A stretch of DNA of 64,000 nucleotides from an uncultured Clostridium sp. (GTDB lineage: Bacteria > Bacillota_A > Clostridia > TANB77 > CAG-508), in NCBI GenBank assembly GCA_946491915.1, contig CAMLYR010000001.1, positions 1-64,000 on the forward strand. Direction: 5' to 3'. Below are positions 1 to 9,076 of the stretch, one piece after another; positions within the stretch are counted from its first letter, which is position 1; each line of letters starts with the position of its first letter. Position numbers and translations under genes: made by a program. The notes beneath the pieces are model-generated. The model was not told the DNA's origin, did no database searches, and worked only from the letters and a program-made list of their open reading frames with translations.

Positions 1-170
1 ATGTGGATAATAACTTAAGTGTAAGAAATATGTTAAATAAAAGAGGAATAAAACCAGAACATTTAAAACCGGCTGAAGATTTAAAAAAATTAGAAAGAAG
101 GGTTAATACAGAAAGTAAGAAAATAGCTGATAGCGATAAATTGCCAAAAGAAAATTATAAAGAATTGTAA
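1..170 (+). CDS. DinD-like DNA-damage-inducible protein, C-terminal fragment cut by window edge
   Basis: An open frame runs in from the left edge (complete codons from position 3) and ends at TAA 168-170, giving about 55 residues. The segment RGIKPEHLKPAEDLKKLERR resembles the C-terminus of the DinD family, where a 'RGI.PE.LP.AED..K.ERR' block precedes a basic tail. DinD proteins are SOS-induced in enterobacteria; their role in Firmicutes is not settled. Only the tail is visible, so the start, length and operon are unknown. A symmetric hairpin follows directly and faces the convergent asparagine synthase. The assignment rests on motif memory alone. Confidence 0.6.
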   Translation, partial: VDNNLSVRNMLNKRGIKPEHLKPAEDLKKLERRVNTESKKIADSDKLPKENYKEL

Positions 171-201
171 AACTTGAGGTTGCAAATTGCGACCTCAAGT
201 T
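171..201. terminator. bidirectional terminator between dinD-like gene and asnB
   Basis: A perfect 10-bp inverted repeat, AACTTGAGGT (171-180) and ACCTCAAGTT (192-201), lies between two convergent genes. The minus strand shows a short T run after the stem, so it can serve the gene ending at 207. Confidence 0.7.
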
Positions 202-206
202 AAAAA

Positions 207-2058
207 TTATAATTCAATTTTAGGTTCATACTTCTCAAGCCACATATTTACCTGGCAAAGATAAGCCATAAGTTGAGGTCCGAGTCATCAATTGACCAAA
301 CCAAGGCCTAGTAAAACTAGAACCATTAGTATCTAATATTTCTAAAATATATTTTCTATTTAATAAATCATTAATCGGTGCATTTGGATTTTGCATAATA
401 TTTGTTAGCATATCTTTCACTTTAGCCAAATACGTAGGATTATGTGTTTTAGGATATGGTGATTTTTTTCTATCCACAATTTCAGCAGGTAAAAAATCTT
501 TACAAATATAACGAAGCAATCCTTTTTCTCTACCATTTAAAGCCTTCATTTCCCAAGGAATATTCCATACATATTGTGCTAATCTGTAATCACAAAATGG
601 AACACGAAGTTCAAATCCGTTATACATAGCCATTCTATCAGAACGGTCTAACAATGTTTGCATAAACCAATTTAAAGTCAAATAAGAAATTTTTCGTTTT
701 TCAGCAGTTTCTTTAGAATCTGTATCTAGTATTTCAACCTCTTCTAAACTTTCGTTATAACGATAATCAATATATTCTTTTAAATGTACTTTTTTACTTA
801 AGTCAGGATGTAATAAGGTTTGCCTTTCACTAATAGCAATTGACCAAGGAAATGTACCACTATTTAAAGCATCTTCTCTAAAGAACCAAGGATAGCCTCC
901 AAAGATTTCATCAGCACATTCACCTGTTAGAGCTACTGTCTGCTCTGGTTTTACATTCTTACAGAATAATAACAAGGAAGAATCAATATCAGCCATACCA
1001 GGCATATCTCTTGCAATCATACTATCATATAAATAAGAGGCAAGTTCTGGAGTGTCAATCACAATATTATGATGTTTGGTATGCAAATTTTTACACATTA
1101 AGTCTATATAATAATTATCTGAATTTGGCTGAAAATCACTTTTGACAAAATTTTTATCATTATCTACATAATCAATCGAATAGGTATCTAAAAGTGGCAA
1201 TTCTTCTTTTTCGTAAAAATCAGCAGCAAATTTTGTGATAATACTAGAATCTAAACCACCAGATAAGAACGTACATAAAGGAACATCTGAAACCAATTGA
1301 CGTTCAATTGCATCTTTTAATAAGTAACGAACGTTATGACAAGTTTGTGCCAGATTATCCGTATGTTCTTCTGAATGTAACTTCCAATATCGTTTGACTT
1401 TTAAAGCATATTCATTAAACACAGCAAAATGAGCAGGTTTCAGTTCATAAATATTTTTAAAAATGGTTGTACCAGGTGTATGGCTGGGACCAATACCTAA
1501 TAATTCAGATATACCTTGACTATCTAAAATTTTTTCAATTCCAGGATATTGAAATATGGCTTTTATTTCTGAACCAAATACTAAGGTATTATGGAATACA
1601 GAATAAAATAATGGTTTGACTCCAAAATGATCTCTTGCCATAAATAATTCCTTATCTTTTGTATTCCAAATAGCAAAAGCAAAAATACCATTTAGATGAT
1701 GCACAATCTCTTTTCCAAAATGAATATATCCTTTTAATATCACTTCTGTATCACAATGCCCTTTAAATGTAAAACCATGTTTGATTAAGATGTCCCTAAG
1801 TTCTTTTGTGTTATATATTTGTCCATTATAGCAAATAATGTAATCTCCATATGATGTATGTTCTATCATTGGCTGTTTTCCGCCATCAGGATCAATCACG
1901 ATTAATCGTTTATGTGCCAAATAGGCATTATCTGAAACAAAATGACCATCTTCATCAGGTCCTCTTTTCGATAATGTCTCATTCATATTTTCTAAAATTG
2001 TTTTAGAATTTTCATGTAACTTTTCTTTTATATTTACAAATCCAGCAAAACCACACAT
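207..2058 (-). CDS. asnB: Asparagine synthase (glutamine-hydrolysing), +1 frameshift at CGG near the C-terminus
   Basis: Class B asparagine synthetase makes asparagine from aspartate, glutamine and ATP in the cytoplasm. The N-terminus MCGFAGF gives the nucleophile Cys2 of the class II glutaminase domain (about 1-200). The ATP-pyrophosphatase domain carries SGGLDSS near residue 265. The uninterrupted frame stops at 235 after a non-homologous tail (TSTYGLSLPGKYVA). At codon 593, an in-frame CGG (282-280), skipping the C gives GPQLMAYLCQVNMWLEKY followed by EPKIEL and TAA at 209-207. That tail fits the usual AsnB end, including the conserved GPQ. The corrected product is 616 residues. The gene is divergent from the DUF5662 gene and ends at a hairpin. 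The family assignment is very secure; the frameshift is read directly from the sequence, and its mechanism is inferred. Confidence 0.95.
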
Positions 2059-2220
2059 GTATTTTATACCTCCAATCTATATATCATATGCAAAAAAAGA
2101 AATAAAATTTATTGATTTTAGAAAAAAAGTATAGTAGACTTAAGATAGCAAAGTAAATAGCCACATAAAGCAAGAAAAATGAATCAGATTTTACTACTAA
2201 GAAAGGACTGAATATGAAAA

Positions 2221-2778
2221 ATGAAACGAAAAATAAAATTTAAAAATGTAGTAAAACATTTTATATTAATTACCAAACATAAATGGGAAGTCTTTAAATT
2301 ATGTTGCAAAATTGGATTATTTTGGAGAGGGCTTGTACATGATTTATCTAAGTATTCTCCAACAGAATTTTGGGAAAGTGTAAGATATTATGAAGGAAAT
2401 CGTTCTCCAATTGTTAGTACAAAACAAGATAAAGGATATTCAGAAGCATGGTTACACCATAAAGGGAGAAATAAGCATCATAGTGAATATTGGGTAGATA
2501 TGAATGCGCCAGAAAAGACACCAATTATGCCATATAAGTATACGGCTGAAATGATATGTGATAAATTAGCAGCAGGAATTATTTATCAAGGAAAAAATTG
2601 GAATAAAGAATACCCATTAACCTATTGGAAAAAAGAAAGCGAAAAGATATTAATGAATGAAAAATTAAAAAATATGTTAACAGATTTTTTTACACAAGTC
2701 AGTATAGAAGGGATTGATAAGGTATTAACAAAGAAAAAAGTACAAGAATTGTATAAAAAATATTGTGGCAATAGTTGA
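2221..2778 (+). CDS. DUF5662 family protein
   Basis: This 185-residue protein is typical of DUF5662, a family of unknown function common in Firmicutes. It has the blocks GLVHDLSKYSPTEFWE, WLHHKGRNKHHSEYW and a C-terminal helical region. The His/Asp-rich HD and HHK..N.HH motifs look like metal ligands, but no activity is established. The start is not simple: the ribosome-binding site GAAAGGA (2201-2207) is best spaced for an ATG at 2214, which opens a 9-codon ORF in another frame. The annotated ATG 2221 is 13 bases from that site and begins inside the mini-ORF. Translational coupling or a leader peptide is possible. The consensus promoter of rpmF overlaps its stop codon. Confidence 0.85.
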   Translation: MKRKIKFKNVVKHFILITKHKWEVFKLCCKIGLFWRGLVHDLSKYSPTEFWESVRYYEGNRSPIVSTKQDKGYSEAWLHHKGRNKHHSEYWVDMNAPEKTPIMPYKYTAEMICDKLAAGIIYQGKNWNKEYPLTYWKKESEKILMNEKLKNMLTDFFTQVSIEGIDKVLTKKKVQELYKKYCGNS

Positions 2779-2803
2779 CAAAAAATGAAAATACTTGTAT
2801 AAT
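2775..2803 (+). promoter_or_regulatory. Consensus sigma-A promoter of rpmF
   Basis: TTGACA (2775-2780), a 17-bp spacer and TATAAT (2798-2803) match the consensus exactly. The -35 overlaps the stop codon of the upstream gene, so rpmF can be transcribed independently. Confidence 0.85.
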
Positions 2804-2875
2804 CTTATAGTGACTAAAATATCGATAAAAATAACAATAGATATATACATATATCTTAAGCAAGGAGGGATTTAG

Positions 2876-3067
2876 ATGGCACAACCAAAAAGAAGATGGT
2901 CTAAAGCAAGAACACATGCTAAAAGATCAACATGGAAAAAAGAACAACCAGCATATACAACTTGTCCACATTGTCATGAACCAGTAATGCCACATAGAGT
3001 ATGCAAAAACTGCGGATATTATGATGGAAAAGAAGTAATTGCTAAAAAAGAAAATAAAGATGCATAA
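2876..3067 (+). CDS. rpmF: 50S ribosomal protein bL32
   Basis: A 63-residue protein starting MAQPKRRWSKARTHAKRS, the classic bL32 N-terminus, followed by a zinc ribbon with CPHC and CKNC pairs (about residues 31-47). It is therefore the C+ (zinc-binding) form. bL32 is a small component of the large ribosomal subunit near the peptidyl-transferase region. An AAGGAGG site sits just before ATG 2876. It has its own consensus promoter and a downstream terminator, so it is monocistronic here; the frequent yceD (DUF177) partner is absent. The identification is secure. Confidence 0.97.
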   Translation: MAQPKRRWSKARTHAKRSTWKKEQPAYTTCPHCHEPVMPHRVCKNCGYYDGKEVIAKKENKDA

Positions 3068-3073
3068 TGAAGG

Positions 3074-3107
3074 GGAAAGTAGTGCTTTATAGAAGTACTA
3101 TTTTTTG
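3074..3107 (+). terminator. rpmF terminator
   Basis: Stem TAGTGCTT/AAGTACTA (one G-U pair, extended by A-T pairs) is followed by six T residues at 3101-3106. Confidence 0.75.
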
Positions 3108-3133
3108 TTATGTAGCAATGTATTTGGAGGTGT

Positions 3134-3752
3134 ATGATGCCAAAATCCACGTTTTATAATTTAAATGAAGAAAAAAGAGAAAAAATAAAAAAAGCGCTAA
3201 AAAATGAATTTACAAAACATACTTTTGAAAAAGCATCTATTAGTAATATTATAGAGGAAGCAAATATACCAAGAGGAAGTTTTTATCAGTATTTTGAAGA
3301 TAAAGAAGATGCTTTAAAATATATTATAGAAGATTTCTTAAATGATGAAAAAGAAAAAATTAAAGAGTTATTAACACAAAATGAAGGAGATATATTTTTA
3401 ACAACATTAGATTTATATTCTTATTTTGTAGATAAAAATTATCATGAGGCAGAGGTACAATTATTTCAAAATATTATCAATAAATTAAGAAATGAAAATG
3501 TCAATATCTATAAAAATATACAGTTAAAAAAATTTACAGACTTAAAAGACATAGATAAAAATAACTGCTATATCAATACAAGTCTATTAGCCATTGAAAA
3601 TGATGAAGATATAGAATATATGATGAGAATATTAACTTGCATTTTACGAGCAGAGCTTATTGATGTGATACATAAAAAGGTATCAAAAGAAAAACGGAAA
3701 AGAAGAATTGTCTAAACAAATCGAAATCTTAAAAAAAGGAATGGCAAAATAG
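3134..3752 (+). CDS. TetR/AcrR family transcriptional regulator, +1 frameshift at CGG near the C-terminus
   Basis: The N-terminal 50 residues form a TetR helix-turn-helix (FEKASISNIIEEANIPRGSF followed by YQYFEDKEDAL), then an all-helical ligand and dimer domain. It should be a DNA-binding repressor of unknown effector. The uninterrupted frame stops at 3715 with the odd tail KRKRRIV. Codon 188 is CGG (3695-3697). Skipping its C gives GKEELSKQIEILKKGMAK and a stop at 3750-3752, a plausible amphipathic last helix of this family (205 residues in total). No adjacent efflux gene is obvious; the next operon is copper resistance behind its own regulator. The family call is sure; the true C-terminus is inferred. 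Confidence 0.88.
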
Positions 3753-3867
3753 TACAAAAAATATAAGAATTTTAGTATGGAAAGAAGTATGCTTTATTAG
3801 ATATTATAGCAAGAAATATATTCTTAAAAAAAGTCCAAGATTATTTAGGTAAATAGAAACAAAAAAT

Positions 3868-3918
3868 AAGAACCCAAAATATTAGACATATGTTTAATAG
3901 TTTAGGTTCTTTTTTCTT
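3868..3918 (+). terminator. Terminator upstream of the copper operon
   Basis: AGAACC...GGTTCT outer stem with an AT-rich inner stem (AATATTA against TAATAGT) is followed by a T tract. The 115 bases between the regulator and this hairpin hold short decayed frames only. Confidence 0.65.
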
Positions 3919-3938
3919 TTGAAAATAAAAAATTCATC

Positions 3939-3967
3939 TTGACATATACCCTATGGGGGTATATAAT
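3939..3967 (+). promoter_or_regulatory. Copper operon promoter with embedded CsoR-type operator
   Basis: TTGACA (3939-3944), 17 bp, TATAAT (3962-3967) is a perfect promoter. Its spacer contains the pseudo-palindrome TATACCCTATGGGGGTATA (3945-3963), a typical CsoR operator layout (G/C-tract arms flanked by TAT). Apo-CsoR bound here would block RNA polymerase until Cu(I) releases it. Confidence 0.85.
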
Positions 3968-3987
3968 TTTTTTGAGAGGTGAGGAAG

Positions 3988-4287
3988 ATGGAAGAAAATT
4001 GTTGTACTTCTAAGAAGAAAACATATAGGGAGGAAGAAGAAAAGAAACAATTAACGAAAAGATTAAATATTATTGAAGGACAGATTAGAGGTATTAAGCA
4101 AATGATACAAGATGATCGATATTGTGATGATGTTTTAACACAGATGCTAGCTGTTAATAAAGCATTAGAAAGTTTAGAAAATGTCATTTTAGAAAAACAT
4201 TTAGAAAGATGTATTGCAAAACAAATAAAAGAAGGTAATACAGAAGTGACAGAAGAAATTATGAATCTATTTAAAAAAATGAGATAG
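3988..4287 (+). CDS. csoR: Copper-sensing repressor, CsoR/DUF156 family
   Basis: An all-helical metal-sensing repressor of 99 residues. The signature RLNIIEGQIRGIKQMIQDDR is followed by a Cys (DRYCDD), a His (EKHLERC) and a second Cys (ERCI), the Cu(I) ligand set of CsoR. ATG 3988 is preferred over GTG 3979 because AGAGGTGAGG (3975-3984) lies just before it. An extra N-terminal CC pair and a Glu/Lys-rich arm are present. It is the first gene of the copper operon and its predicted operator lies in its own promoter, which implies autoregulation. Formaldehyde- or sulfide-sensing relatives exist, but the copZ-copA neighbours make copper the best ligand. Confidence 0.92.
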   Translation: MEENCCTSKKKTYREEEEKKQLTKRLNIIEGQIRGIKQMIQDDRYCDDVLTQMLAVNKALESLENVILEKHLERCIAKQIKEGNTEVTEEIMNLFKKMR

Positions 4288-4407
4288 AGAAACAAATATG
4301 AAATGTGTGAGGATTTATAATTTTGATAAAATATAACATATAATTTTGAAAAAAGTAGATACTTTAGAAAGAAGATTTTATGTAAAAAGAAAGGAAAGGT
4401 GTTAAAT

Positions 4408-4617
4408 ATGAAAAAAGTGGAAATTAAAATCGAAGGAATGCATTGTGAAGGGTGTTCAAAGAGATTAACAAAAGTATTAAGTAATGTAGAAGGTGTTAAT
4501 ACAGTAGAAGTTAGTTTAGAAAATAAACTAGCACACATAGAATACGATGAAACAGTTGCAAAACTAGAAGATTTTTATGAAGCAATCGAAGATGCTGGAT
4601 TTGAAGTTGTAAAATAA
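4408..4617 (+). CDS. copZ: Copper chaperone, heavy-metal-associated domain
   Basis: A 69-residue single HMA domain with the Cu(I)-binding loop GMHCEGC near residue 10 and a ferredoxin-like beta-alpha-beta pattern. CopZ carries Cu(I) in the cytosol to CopA and to CsoR. ATG 4408 follows AAAGGAAAGG at a good distance; an upstream GTG (4399) is less likely. It lies between csoR and copA, the usual order in Firmicutes. The 120 bases between csoR and copZ have no obvious terminator, so co-transcription is likely. Confidence 0.93.
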   Translation: MKKVEIKIEGMHCEGCSKRLTKVLSNVEGVNTVEVSLENKLAHIEYDETVAKLEDFYEAIEDAGFEVVK

Positions 4618-4637
4618 TAAAGAAGGAGGAACATAGT

Positions 4638-6859
4638 TTGAAAAAAGTTCTGTTAAAAATAGATGGAATGACTTGTAGTGCTTGTTCAAATGGACTAGAA
4701 AAGTATTTAAATAAGCAAGAAGGAATTAAACAAGCATCTGTCAATTTGGTTATGAACAATGCAAGTATTGAATATGACGAAAAATTATTAGATATTCCAC
4801 AAATAGAAAAATTTGTTGAAAAAGCAGGATTTGAAAGTTTAGGGATTGATAAATTAGAAAAAGAAAAAAAGAAAGCATCAAACGAAAAATATAAATTAAT
4901 AGGTTTAACCATTCTAGCTATTTTAATTTTATATATTTCTATGGGACAAATGATAGGATTACCTATTTTTGAAATCTTAAATATGCATCATCATCCAATT
5001 TATTTTTCCATTGTGCAATTTATTTTATCTATTATTGCCATATTTTTAGGAAAAGATATTATACGAAATGGATATAAAAATTTAGTGCATAAAACACCTA
5101 ATATGGATACATTAGTTGGGTTAGGTGTTATTAGCAGTTTATTATATAGTATGTATAATACCTATCAAATCTTTATAGGAAATGAAGAAGCCGTTCATCA
5201 TTTATATTATGAGTCTATTGTGATTATCCTCTTCTTTATCAAAATTGGAAAATATGTAGAAGGAAGAAATAAAGACAAAACCAAAGAAGCCATACAAGAT
5301 TTAATGATGATAACACCAAATTTAGCTACGATTGAAAAAGATGGAAAGCAAAAGCAAGTGACATTAGATGAAATTCAAAAAGGAGATATCGTCATTTGTA
5401 AGCCTGGAGAAAAAATAGCAGTAGATGGCGAAATTATAGAAGGCACAACACATATTGACGAATCCTTTATTACAGGAGAAAGTGTTCCAGTAAAGAAGAC
5501 AGCAGGAGATAAAGTCATTGCTGGAAACATGAATTATGATGGTGTGATAAAATATAAAGCAGAAAAAATTGGAAAAGAATCTACGGTATCAGAAATTGTG
5601 AGAATGGTTGTAGAAGCAACCAATACCAAAGCACCAATTGCAAAAATTGCAGATACGATTAGTGGATATTTCGTTCCTGGTATTATCCTAATTGCTATTT
5701 TAGCAAGTATCATATGGGCAATTTTAGGAAAAGATATCGGCTTTATCATAAATATCTTTATTACAGTATTAGTCGTAGCTTGTCCTTGTAGTTTAGGATT
5801 AGCAACTCCACTTGCGATTGTCATGGCTTCAGGATTAGCAAGTAGAAAAGGAATATTAGTAAAATCAAGCGAAGCTCTAGAAAATGCACATAAAATAAAA
5901 ACAATTGTATTTGACAAAACAGGAACATTAACAAAAGGTCATTTAAGTATATCTCAAATATTCAACTATTCTAACTTAAAAGAAGATGAAATCATAGAGC
6001 TAGTTGCCAATATAGAAAATCATTCAGAACATCCCATTGCAAGAGGAATTGTAAGATATGCAGAAGAAAAAAATATACCAATGGATTCTAAAAAAGTGAC
6101 AGATTTTAAAAATATTTCTGGATATGGCATACAAGCAAAATATTGTGGTGAAACTTATCTTATTGGAAACAAAAAACTAATGTTAGAAAACAATATTCAT
6201 ATTGATAAAACCATAAAAGAAGATAAATCAAATGATGATGAAATATTAGAAAGCGATGGGAATAGCATCTTGTTTGTAGCAAAAGAAAATGTATTAATTG
6301 CTTTAATTGGTGTAAAAGATATTATAAAAGAAAATGCAAAAGAAGTCATTGATAAGTTAAAAAGGCAAAACATATCAACGGTTATGCTAACAGGTGATAA
6401 TGAAAAAACAGCAAAAGCAATTGGAAAAACAATTGGAATAGAAAACGTGATTGCAGGTGTTGTACCAAAACAAAAGGCAGAAGAAATCACAAAACTAAAA
6501 GAAAATGGATTGGTTATGATGTGTGGGGATGGTATTAATGATAGTATTAGTTTAGTAAAAGCAGATATTGGTGTTTCTGTTGGAAGTGGTACAGATATTG
6601 CTATGGATAGTAGTGATGTGGTTTTAATGAAAGACAATTTAGATAAAATTAATGACTTAATACAAATTAGTAAAAAACAATGCGAATTATTAAACAAAAT
6701 TTATTCTGGGCATTTTTCTATAATATCTGTATGATACCAATTGCAGCAGGTATATTAATTCCATTGGGAATCACTATGAATCCTATGTTTGCAGCTTTTA
6801 GTATGACAATTAGTAGTGTGACAGTTACGTTAAATAGTTTACGATTAAAGAAAATATAA
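4638..6859 (+). CDS. copA: Copper-translocating P1B-type ATPase, broken by a -1 frameshift before the last membrane pair
   Basis: Exports Cu(I) across the membrane using ATP. It starts at TTG 4638 behind AGGAGG. Order: HMA domain with GMTCSAC (residues 8-14), membrane segments, actuator loop TGES, the ion-binding CPC ([11 protein letters not shown], about residue 385), DKTGTLT (about 427), the nucleotide domain and GDGIND. The frame stops at 6734. One base later in phase, [15 protein letters not shown] and a final [15 protein letters not shown] continue to TAA 6857-6859, the normal last two helices. The break fits loss of one A from the A tract 6696-6699 (restored NKNLFWAF). Unlike the other frameshifts in this window it is -1 and has no CGG. 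It may be a true mutation or a sequence error; without repair the protein would lack its last transmembrane pair. Confidence 0.9.
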
Positions 6860-6937
6860 AAAGCGTAACTTTGTTATATACGAAAAAATCTATATAGTAC
6901 TCACGATAAAAGTATATTTTCTAATAAAATAAAAGAT

Positions 6938-6961
6938 AAGACCTCTTCTAAAAGAGGTCTT
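6938..6961. terminator. Hairpin downstream of copA
   Basis: Perfect 10-bp stem AAGACCTCTT/AAGAGGTCTT with loop CTAA. There is no T tract on the plus strand, so termination efficiency is uncertain. The rest of 6860-7100 contains only AT-rich sequence with no supported gene. Confidence 0.55.
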
Positions 6962-7102
6962 AAAACGTCTTAAAACGAAATAATTAAGATTTAATAACAA
7001 ATATTAAATCCTAATGATAGTATATGTAAAAAATAGATATCTATACATGAAAATAATAAAATTTATAAAAAGAGAAAAAAGAATATAAAAAACAAAAAAT
7101 GG

Positions 7103-7131
7103 TTTACACTGCCATAAAAATGTGATATACT
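7103..7131 (+). promoter_or_regulatory. Promoter of the small ORF ahead of guaB
   Basis: TTTACA (7103-7108), 17-bp spacer, TATACT (7126-7131), followed by an AGGAGGG site at 7148-7154. Confidence 0.7.
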
Positions 7132-7161
7132 AGTACTATCAATTTTTAGGAGGGCAAATGT

Positions 7162-7320
7162 ATGAAGAAACGGTTTAAGATTAATATGGAAGAAGTAATG
7201 GAGAAAATTTCTATTTTGGCAACGATATTGATGGCAGTTGTCTCCATATATAATTGCTGCGCTGATATAAAGCGCGATTCAAAGAAACTTGTAAACCGTG
7301 ATAAAAGTGAGGGGAGTTAA
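7162..7320 (+). CDS. Small single-pass membrane protein of 52 residues, unknown; codon 4 is CGG
   Basis: An ORF from ATG 7162, ideally spaced behind AGGAGGG (7148-7154) and a good promoter. It has a Lys/Arg-rich start, a hydrophobic stretch [18 protein letters not shown] (about residues 17-34) and a charged tail. I do not recognise a family. Its size and build recall small membrane toxins or leader-type peptides, but nothing else supports that. The stop codon lies inside a GC-rich hairpin. Codon 4 (7171-7173) is CGG, the only in-frame CGG in this window not tied to a restored downstream frame: skipping the C would end translation after about 11 residues. An internal ATG at 7186 would avoid that codon but has a poor ribosome-binding site. 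Confidence 0.5.
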   Translation: MKKRFKINMEEVMEKISILATILMAVVSIYNCCADIKRDSKKLVNRDKSEGS

Positions 7321-7327
7321 TCTCCCC
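7311..7327 (+). terminator. GC-rich hairpin overlapping the small-ORF stop
   Basis: GGGGAG (7311-7316) pairs with CTCCCC (7322-7327) around the TAA stop. The following sequence is AT-rich without a clean T tract, so it may be a terminator or an attenuator just ahead of guaB. Confidence 0.5.
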
Positions 7328-7363
7328 CGCTATTTTAATATTTTAATAGATGGAGGAGTTAAT

Positions 7364-8869
7364 ATGGCAAAGATTTTAGAAGATATTTCAAGAACATTTA
7401 ATGAATTTTTATTATTACCAAACTTAACAGATGAAAGATGTATACCAAATAAGGTATCTTTAAAAACACCACTTGTAAAATATAAAAAAGGAGAAGAACC
7501 AAAATATTATGCTAATATTCCAATGGTATCTGCGATTATGCAATCTGTATCAGGAGTAGATATGGGAATTGCACTAGCTAGAGAAGGTGGCGTTGCATTT
7601 ATTTATGGTTCACAAAGTATTGAATCACAAGCAGAAATGGTAAGACAAGTAAAAAAACATAAAGCAGGATTTATCGTTAGCGACTCAAATGTAAAATCTG
7701 GAACACCTTTAAAGGATGTCATTGACCTAGTTATCAAAACAGGACATTCAACAGTTATGATAACAGAAGATGGAACAGCAAAAGGAAAATTCATTGGATT
7801 AGTCACAGACAAAGATTATCGTGTATCAAGAGATGATATGGAAGCTCCAATTGATAATTTTATGACACCAAAAGAAAAAGCAGTATGGGCACATGAAGGA
7901 ATTTCTTTATCAGAAGCCAATGATTTAATATGGGAAAAGAAAATTGCATGTTTGCCAATATTAACTGAAGAAGGAAATCTAAAATATTTAGTATTTAGAA
8001 AAGATTATGAAGAAAGAAAAAATAATCCAGATTCTTTATTAGATGAAAATAAGAGATATATTGTAGGTGCAGGTATTAATACAAGAGATCATGAACAAAG
8101 AATACCAGCATTAGTAGATGCAGGTGTAGATTTACTTTGTATGGATTCTTCAGATGGATATTCTGTATGGCAAAAAAATACAATTGATTTTGTAAGAGCA
8201 AAATATGGAGATTCTGTTAAAATTGGTGCAGGAAATGTTGTAGATGCAGAAGGATTTAGATATTTAGCAGAAGCTGGTGCAGACTTCATTAAAGTAGGTG
8301 TAGGTGGAGGATCTATTTGTATCACTCGTGAAACGAAAGGTATTGGACGTGGACAAGCCTCAGCTTTAATCGATGTTGTTGCAGAAAGAGATAAATATTT
8401 TGAAGAAACAGGAATCTATATCCCAGTTTGTTCAGATGGTGGAATTGTACATGATCATCACATTACGATTGCCTTAGCATTAGGAGCAGATTTTGTTATG
8501 ATGGGAAGATATTTTGCTAGATTTGATGAAAGTCCAACAAGAGTTGTTAAAAAAGGAAATGGCTATGTAAAAGAGTATTGGGGAGAAGGTTCTAATAGAG
8601 CAAGAAACTGGCAAAGATATGATATGGGAGGAGAAACAAAACTTTCATTTGAAGAAGGTGTTGATTCCTATATTCCATATGCAGGAAAATTAAAGGATAA
8701 TTTAGCAATTACTTGTGCAAAAATTAAATCAACAATGTGTAACTGTGGAAGTGTTACTATTCCTGAATTACATGAAAAAGCTAGATTAACTTTAGTTTCT
8801 GATGTTAGTATTTCAGAAGGTAGTGCACATGATGTTATCTTAAAAGAAATTGATAATCAATATAAATAA
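7364..8869 (+). CDS. guaB: IMP dehydrogenase
   Basis: Oxidises IMP to XMP with NAD+, the committed step of GMP synthesis. ATG 7364 is preceded by GGAGGAG; reading further upstream would run into the hairpin region. The protein has 501 residues: a TIM barrel interrupted by two CBS domains (about 95-215), with the catalytic loop [12 protein letters not shown] and its Cys near residue 319, a phosphate-binding SDGGI motif, and the active-site flap region with [12 protein letters not shown]. The sequence belongs to a divergent GuaB branch with a long [20 protein letters not shown] start. It appears to be monocistronic, with a strong terminator downstream. Confidence 0.93.
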   Translation: MAKILEDISRTFNEFLLLPNLTDERCIPNKVSLKTPLVKYKKGEEPKYYANIPMVSAIMQSVSGVDMGIALAREGGVAFIYGSQSIESQAEMVRQVKKHKAGFIVSDSNVKSGTPLKDVIDLVIKTGHSTVMITEDGTAKGKFIGLVTDKDYRVSRDDMEAPIDNFMTPKEKAVWAHEGISLSEANDLIWEKKIACLPILTEEGNLKYLVFRKDYEERKNNPDSLLDENKRYIVGAGINTRDHEQRIPALVDAGVDLLCMDSSDGYSVWQKNTIDFVRAKYGDSVKIGAGNVVDAEGFRYLAEAGADFIKVGVGGGSICITRETKGIGRGQASALIDVVAERDKYFEETGIYIPVCSDGGIVHDHHITIALALGADFVMMGRYFARFDESPTRVVKKGNGYVKEYWGEGSNRARNWQRYDMGGETKLSFEEGVDSYIPYAGKLKDNLAITCAKIKSTMCNCGSVTIPELHEKARLTLVSDVSISEGSAHDVILKEIDNQYK

Positions 8870-8884
8870 GATATATTAAAATTT

Positions 8885-8921
8885 GAGGTGGAAAACGTAA
8901 AAATGTTCTACCTCTTTTTTT
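8885..8921 (+). terminator. guaB terminator
   Basis: GAGGTGGAAAAC pairs imperfectly with GTTCTACCTC and is followed by eight T residues. Confidence 0.8.
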
Positions 8922-9016
8922 ATAAAAAATTTAATTTAATAGTAAAATTATATGTATATATATGTTTATATAAATACAAATTTAATGTAAAATCGTAAAA
9001 AGAAAAATAAAAACTA

Positions 9017-9045
9017 TTGACAAAAAGAGATTACAAATGTAAACT
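9017..9045 (+). promoter_or_regulatory. Probable promoter of the cadherin-like protein gene, with small palindrome
   Basis: TTGACA (9017-9022) and TAAACT (9040-9045) are 17 bp apart. TTACAAATGTAA (9031-9042), a perfect small palindrome, sits in the spacer and could be an operator. The regulator is unknown. Confidence 0.5.
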
Positions 9046-9076
9046 ATACAAAAGGAAAAAAGGAGGAATCATTTAA

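Noticed and set aside
2214..2243. Nine-codon leader ORF overlapping the DUF5662 start
   Set aside because: Well placed for the ribosome-binding site, but too short to support as a gene; noted under the DUF5662 entry.
3753..3860. Coding remnant between tetR and the copper operon
   Set aside because: Short frames such as KYALLDIIARNIFLKKVQDY could be gene debris but match nothing I recognise.
6690..6705. Programmed -1 frameshift at the A4T3 tract of copA
   Set aside because: Codon phase AAC-AAA-ATT-TAT does not give an X-XXY-YYZ slippery site, and the shift would lie near the 3' end, unlike the known copA recoding after the first metal-binding domain.
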